A stretch of 64,000 nt of DNA, taken from the NCBI RefSeq assembly GCF_030052815.1, contig NC_079499.1:100350480-100414479 (forward strand), given 5' to 3'. Of this stretch, positions 58,760-64,000 are shown piece by piece (position 1 is the stretch's first letter; each line of letters starts with the position of its first letter). Below the pieces are notes generated by a model that worked only from the letters and a program-made list of their open reading frames with translations, made no database searches and was not told the DNA's origin. Source of the stretch: Hevea brasiliensis. Its lineage: Eukaryota; Streptophyta; Magnoliopsida; Malpighiales; Euphorbiaceae. A program made the translations under genes and the position numbers.

Positions 58760-59173
58760 ATGATAGTGGCTTTTGATCATTTCCCGATCGTCCTTTTTAT
58801 TCCCCAACTGAAAATTTATGATCCCGGTGATCGGAGAATTATGATAACCTCATTTGATGACAGTAAGAGAACCGGACTAACTTACCGACCTAGATCGAGG
58901 ACTTCGATCGTGTCGATCTCGAATCGTTCGACCGACATAATCGGCAAACTGACTTCAAGCGAGAAGATTGCTAATATTTCCCTTAACATTGGTGACTATG
59001 CCTTGAAGTTCATTTGGCTTCTCACCACATTGGGTGTCCCGACAGCAGCTCAGTTCTGAGCAATAACATTGATGACGACCTCTCTCATCCTCATGAGAGT
59101 CATAATCCCCCCATCTGAGCTGTACATCTGTCCAATGTCGATGGCTAGCCTAACACATCTTTTGATTTAGCCA
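58760..59173 (+). pseudogene. ORF-S, element B 5' LTR, with premature stops
   Basis: Starts MIVAFD at 58760. TGA at 59057-59059 replaces the codon after TAAQF/TAARF, and a further TAG lies near the end. Otherwise it matches the intact copy at 40802-41224 closely. Two nonsense changes and few others suggest recent decay. Confidence 0.5.
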
Positions 59174-59220
59174 CGAGACTAGGCTTTGACATAGGTCTTT
59201 GTTAGATGGGGTGTACTGCC

Positions 59221-59362
59221 AATCTCTAGAGACGCCCAAATGATGTAACCCGACCTTTAATGTAACCCGATCTCTGGAGATCGCCCAAATGATGTAATTT
59301 GACCTTTAATGTAACCCGATCTCTGGAGATCGCCCAAATGATGTAATTTGACCTTTAATAAA
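59221..59362. repeat. Short direct repeats in U3 (B 5' LTR)
   Basis: Three units with CGATCTCTGGAGATCG, CCAAATGATGTAA and TTTGACCTTTAAT. One unit more than in the 3' LTR. Confidence 0.75.
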
Positions 59363-59599
59363 TAAAATTTTATTTTGTCAATTATCATTGCATTAATTGT
59401 TTTCCGATCTCTGATGTGTTTATCCGATCTGGTTCCTAACTGAATAACCCTTATCCGATCCACACTTCCGAACATCCACCTTAATTCACCAATCTCTAAC
59501 TAGCCGATCTCCCATCCTTATGGAATTTATGGAATATTCATGAGACGTGTCAGAAAAGCTGGCGAGTCCTGCTAATCGATGCACCACCTGGAACACTGT

Positions 59600-59630
59600 G
59601 AGCATTAAATGCTAGGACGGGTATAAATAG
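59600..59630 (+). promoter_or_regulatory. ORF-L promoter: palindrome plus TATA box (B 5' LTR)
   Basis: GAGCATTAAATGCTA (59600-59614, one change from the palindrome), 7 bp, then TATAAATAG (59622-59630). Confidence 0.6.
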
Positions 59631-59784
59631 GGGATGGGTCAGCCATTTGCTTCCTTATGTCATTTTCGGCCTCTCACGAGCAATTCCAAAAATTCTCTCG
59701 TTCTTCAAGTTCTTCCGACGCCGATCAAGCTCCGGTAAGGGTTTTGATCCTCCTTTTAGTTTAAATTCTCTATTTCCTTTGAAA

Positions 59785-61640
59785 ATGAGTGGCGCCGAGG
59801 GTCAGAGATCGGCAAGCCCCCCTTCTGTTCAGATCTCGTGGTCGTCTGATGAGGTGGAGGTGGTTGGACCAAGCGTGCGACCTGAACCTCCTAGGGCCTC
59901 TGTTCCAGTTCGGGGGCAAGCAGCACCATCAAGACATGTACATTCTTCAGGGAGAGAAAATCTTCCCATGGACGAGCTGTCATCAATCCTTCAAGAAACT
60001 GACCTTCAGTCGTTCAGCGAGGAGTATAACATTGAGCCTGATTTATACGAACTCATTAAGTGTCACGGCGATCTTCGTGCCGATCACTTCTTCGAGGAGA
60101 ACGATATGATCATGGTCTATGTAGAACAGTTAAAGGCCGGGCTGCGGTTCCCCCTCGATGACTTCTTCAAGGAAGTTTTAAAATTTCACCAAGTGTGCAT
60201 CGCCCAAGTTCACCCGAACTCGTGGCAGATCCTAGTGGCCTTCAGAGGCCTCTGCCGAGCTAAGGGACTCCGTCCTACAGCTAAGGTATTCGCCGAACTA
60301 CATAGATTAACTCGTCGAAAGGACGACGAGTATTGGTTCTTCCAGGTGAAGCCACATTGCGGGCTTTTTACCGACCTGCCCTCTTCCCTGAAGAATTGGA
60401 AGAATCGCTTCTTCATTCTGAGGAGCAAAATTCCAAACAGCTTTGAGGGCTTCCCTCACAGCTGGCTGCACCAGGGCCCCTTACTTCTGAAGCGCATCAC
60501 CCTAAATAGGGAAGAAGGCCTGATGGTGATGGAGCTGAAAGATCAGGCGGCCAGAGAGAAGTTCTCTTGTTTGGATGCAGTGACTGCCAAACTGCATCAT
60601 TGGACAATGGAGTTGATCAATGGTGAAGCTCGCGGGCTTCAGCTCTCTGACCTCGGCATTGGTATTTTCTATATCTCAGATCTTTAGACCTTAGCGATCT
60701 CACTGACCTCTTCTTTGTGCAGGTATGGCAAGCGGCAAAGCTTCCAAGGAGAGCTGAAAGCGGAAGAGGGAGGTCTCCCAGAAAGTGCCAGAGATGAAGC
60801 ATTCCGAGCTGCTTCAAACACCCAGTCATGATCCCGGGGAGATGCAAGGAGGCTCGTCTCAACCCTCGGGACCGCCGGTCATAGAAGTGGTCCGATCTCC
60901 TCCTTGCCAAGAAGAGCCGCCTCCACCTCCTCCAATCGCTTCGAGTGCAGAAGGGGGTCCTTCCCAACCTCCTGTAAGGACCCTTTCCCGCGGTGCCCAA
61001 ATCTTGATCCATTCACTGGAGAAGAACCGCACGGTTCGAGAGAACCTGGGTTTTGCTAAGGTCTTGGGGTCCTCCATCTGTCTTCGGGAGGATCGGGATA
61101 GGCTGTCTCCGGACAATCTTGATGACATCCTAACCCGATCTATGAGCCTGAACATGGAGTGCTTGGTGAACCAGCACATTGTCCGGGAGAAGGCTCACCG
61201 CCTGGGTAAGGAGGTCGAGAAGATAGGTTATGAAGTGGCTTCCCTCCGATCCCAACTCTCATCCGCTCAGAACTATATATCTAAAATTGAGGGGCGGATG
61301 AAGTTCTACGAGGATAAGCTGGCCGAGCAAGCTCATGTTCTGGCCGAGCGAGCTCATGCTCTTAAAGAAGTTTAGGCGCTCCGGGCCGGTGAAGTTGCTC
61401 ACCTCACTGAGGAGCTCAAAGCGAAAGAAGAAGAGGCGGTGACAAGGGAGGCCGACGCTTATGTGAATGCTCACAGGGATCTCTTGGCCGAGCTCAAGAA
61501 GCGTTATCCTTAGGAGGACTTCTCCTAGATGGTCGACCTGGCTCCCCAAAACATAAGAGGAAAACGAGGAGGAGGCCGAAGGTGAGAAAGGGAGCGAACA
61601 AAATGTAGATCAGGCTGGGGGTGATCCCCCAGCCGAATGA
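59785..61640 (+). pseudogene. ORF-L (Transposase_28-like), element B 5' LTR, best copy
   Basis: Exon 1 is fully open: MSGAEGQR at 59785, then MDELSSILQETDLQSF, LRFPLDDFFKEVLKFHQ, HPNSWQILVAFRGLC, PTAKVFAELHRLTRR and LPSSLKNWKNRFFILR, to 60661. Intron 60662-60722 (61 nt; GTATTTTC...CTTTGTGCAG). Joining gives LGIG-MASGKASKES, in phase. Exon 2 has a TGA at 60755 (CGA in the 3' LTR copy). It is then open from about 60785 to 61375 with a proline-rich stretch, RTVRENLGFAKVLG and a coiled coil. Stops follow near 61373, 61510 and 61527, with a small shift before the final TGA (61638-61640). About 597 codons. The exon 1 pattern recalls Transposase_28 proteins of plants. The frame runs opposite to gag-pol and lies wholly within U3. 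The ATG chosen is the first one conserved in A and B. Confidence 0.78.
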
Positions 61641-62202
61641 CCTGTATAAATTTTAATATGAAATGAAATGAAATTCCCTTTTTGTTCAATGATTGGATGT
61701 GATCGGAAAGTCTCTAAATTGCATAAGCACTTGATTGTCTGAGCATATTAGAACAACATCTAAAAGTGATTATTAATCTAAGTGTAAGAGGTCGGAAAAC
61801 ACAATAAGCATGAGATCGGCTGGGAACCAACGCTAAACGGGACTCGATTAAAATTGGAAATTTAATTTGGATACTTAAGATTGGAATCATCATTAAACCG
61901 GATTGGAACCTTAACTTGATTATTCCTAAACTTTTAAAAAAAAGGAGATCGGCAATAAAACTGGTGACATAAAGATCTAGTGTTGGTTCAATTTCGTTTG
62001 ACAAGAGAGATCGGGAATGTAATTAACTGGTCAGGGGATTTGACAATTAGTTTGAGGGATCGGTGAGGCTTTAGATGACATGGAGACTTAGTATTGATTA
62101 GATTCCTTTTGAGAAGAGATCGGAAATGTGGTTAGTTGTTAAAGATCGGTTTCAAAGTTTATTGATTTTAGGGATCGGCCAAAATATGGTGTCGACAGGA
62201 CT

Positions 62203-62300
62203 AAATTTGAGTAGCACAGATATGTGATAACCTATTAGAGACTCTGAAAGATACAGTTAGCAAGTACAACTGTCATGTTAGGAAGAAGAATGGAACCAGA
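62203..62300. other. Short flank between element B and the last LTR
   Basis: 98 bp without recognisable content. It may be the continuation of the remnant interrupted at 38130, but too little is left to tell. Confidence 0.4.
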
Positions 62301-64000
62301 TGTAACACCGTTCCTGTAGTAATTCCGTACATTCTACTGTTTCGGTGACCGGTGTCGGTCCGGACAGGTAGAACATTTGAAAAAATATTTAGACTAGAGT
62401 GAGGAGTCATAAATAACTCAAATATTAATAAGAAAAATTTAGGAAAAATTTTAGAAATAAAATACAACCAAGTTAAATGAGCCGGTGCCTTAGCGATGGG
62501 TAGCCCAGTGGGAAGTTGCGGTCTTTGCAATTAAAAGCCCTAAACCCGGAGAAAATTCATGAAATAATTTTTGAGACTCCAGAGAAGAGTCATTGAGGTT
62601 TCTATGGCATTAGAATGCCAAGAAAAGGCTTAGAAAAATATTTAGATCGATACATACAATTTTGGCTCAATAAGCCAAATGGAGGGCATTTTGGTCATTT
62701 CATCTTTAGAGATGATTTTTGGCCGACTTGTCCAGTTAAGTAAATAATTATTATGACATAAAATATAAATAACTATTATTAAAAATTGAATTGTAAATAA
62801 GTAGAAAAGAAAAGGAAAGAAAAATGAAAGAAATTGAGAATTATGACATCATATGATGTCATTAACATGCCCCCACCCAATCACATTTTGACAACTCATT
62901 ATAAACCCAATCAAAAGAGTTAAATGGGCTGAAAAATCAAAAGGATTTCTGCTCACTTCTTCCTCATTCCAGTCGTAACACACCCTCTCCCTCCCTTCCA
63001 CCATTAACAAACTTCACCCAAGCTTCATCTCACCTACCAAATCACCTCAAAAGCCCATCTTCCCTTCACAAAAACTTGTCATTACCACTAGGGCAAGCTT
63101 AGGGCAGCAATTAGAAGAAGAAAAAGTGAGGTTTACCAAGCTTAGAAGTGAAGCTCCAAAGAGGTTAGTGCACAAAACCCTATTCCTTTCTTTCTTAAGT
63201 AGTTGAAGCATGCTAAATTAAGTATAAATTTTATGAAATTAAAAGAAAATTTGGAGTATGTGGGGACTAAAATTTTTAGCAGCCTTGGTGACCATAAGGT
63301 CTTGATTATTTTGATTGACTTTACTTTGTTTAGTGATGATGATTAAGGATACTAAGTGTATTAGAAGTTGCATGAAGTGTGTTGCATAAATTGAGACCTT
63401 GAGTTAGGGTTTTGACCTAACTATTTGAGGATTTTGTAAAATTGTTTGAAATTAATCAAATTGAGACTGATTGATGAGATTTAGAAGTGATATGAATGCC
63501 ATGTGTAGTTTGGGGAGTTGGAAGAATGAATATTGGGAGTGTATGCTTCTTGCAGGAAATTCGGACCTTTGAGTCCAGTGTATTCTTTGAGTTATAACTA
63601 GAGTTCTGTTGCTCCAATTGCTGTGAGGCCAATTGGAGATGAAACCTAGGACAAAATGCCCCATTTTTCATGAAGAAATCATACTCAAATTCTATCCAAA
63701 TCTTGACCAATTTACTGTATCAATCTGGAAATCCAAACACTGAACCTAGAAAATTGACCAAATGAATAGTTCATTTGGCCATAACTTCCTCTAGACAGGT
63801 CCAAATGACCTGATTTTTGTGTCATTGGAAAGATTAGACATATGACTACAACTTTCATTAAGAACACCAAGCCCAGAAATGCCTTAACCAAATGAAATTA
63901 CTGGCCCAAGTGAGGTCACTAAACTGACCAAAACCATTCTGCCCAGAATTTTTTGGACTAAAGCTCACCCGACCAGTTTTGGCAAAATAGCCATAACTTG
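62301..64000 (-). mobile_element. Partial LTR related to the solo LTR at 1632-6091, opposite strand
   Basis: Its 3' end (minus strand) is GGAACGGTGTTACA at 62301. The rest is alignable with roughly 4350-6091 reversed. It shares the segment of minus frame 62273-62530 (LPTGLPIAKAPAHLTW; compare plus frame 5864-6160) and the palindrome at 62843-62862. It runs off the window, so solo LTR versus full element cannot be told. Small open frames here are not genes. Confidence 0.75.
62843..62862. promoter_or_regulatory. Perfect 20-bp palindrome, second copy
   Basis: ATGACATCATATGATGTCAT, identical to 5531-5550 although the surrounding LTR sequence has diverged clearly. Confidence 0.55.

Larger units (their letters stand above)
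38131..62197 (-). mobile_element. Ogre/Tat-type Ty3-gypsy LTR retrotransposon, element B
   Basis: 24.1 kb on the minus strand. The 3' LTR is 38131-44197 and the 5' LTR 56073-62197. Both begin (minus strand) TGTCGACACCATATTTTGG and end TTGCGACA. Flanks GGACC (38126-38130) and GGACT (62198-62202) fit a 5-bp duplication with one change. The internal order matches element A with the same intron, G-patch, dual RNase H, minisatellite and PPT, so A and B belong to one family. Frameshifts and stops occur in every ORF, but ORF1, pro and pol are less damaged than in A. Confidence 0.93.
56073..62197 (-). repeat. Element B 5' LTR
   Basis: 6125 bp. Sense TATA box at 58027-58034 (minus). U3 is therefore about 58000-62197 and R/U5 about 56073-58000. 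It carries plus-strand ORF-S and ORF-L. Confidence 0.92.

Overview
The window is nuclear DNA of a flowering plant, almost certainly a eudicot. The evidence is an intron-containing ABCG transporter gene, AT-rich intergenic DNA, and nested LTR retrotransposons of plant-specific types. A woody eudicot such as a member of the Euphorbiaceae would fit, but that is only a guess. No bacterial, organellar, tRNA, rRNA or CRISPR features were seen.

Layout: (1) 1-1630 holds the last six exons of a half-size ABCG transporter. (2) A 4.46-kb solo LTR (1632-6091, perfect ATGAG target-site duplication) sits one base after its stop codon. (3) 6496-32940 is a 26.4-kb Ogre/Tat-type Ty3-gypsy element on the plus strand ('element A'). 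Its 5' LTR is interrupted by a 1.43-kb copia-like solo LTR (8700-10132). (4) 32946-38130 is AT-rich DNA, then a 2.95-kb LTR of a third family with a tRNA-Met-type primer site and a decayed internal remnant. (5) 38131-62197 is a second Ogre/Tat element of the same family on the minus strand ('element B', 24.1 kb), inserted into that remnant. (6) 62301-64000 is part of an LTR related to the solo LTR of item 2, in the opposite orientation.

Both Ogre/Tat elements have the same plan: LTR, PBS, a leader with a conserved hairpin, ORF1 (extra protein with a C-terminal coiled coil), gag, protease plus G-patch, an intron of about 180 nt, reverse transcriptase, a degenerate first RNase H, a second plant/archaeal-type RNase H, integrase, a 3' region of short hairpins and a 60-bp minisatellite, PPT and LTR. 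Every ORF carries stops or frameshifts, so neither copy is autonomous as sequenced.

The most unusual content is inside the 6-kb LTRs. On the strand opposite to gag-pol, each of the four LTRs carries two further gene-like units, each behind its own TATA box. One is a small unrecognised protein of about 140-150 residues (ORF-S). The other is a spliced gene of about 600 codons (ORF-L) that resembles the plant 'putative gypsy-type transposon' (Transposase_28) family and ends in a coiled coil. The sense promoter and the ORF-S promoter diverge with a nearly fixed spacing of 629-661 bp. The R/U5 part of each LTR is an array of about 9-13 stem-loops with a constant loop and co-varying stems. These LTR-embedded antisense genes and hairpin arrays are the best candidates here for an undescribed system.
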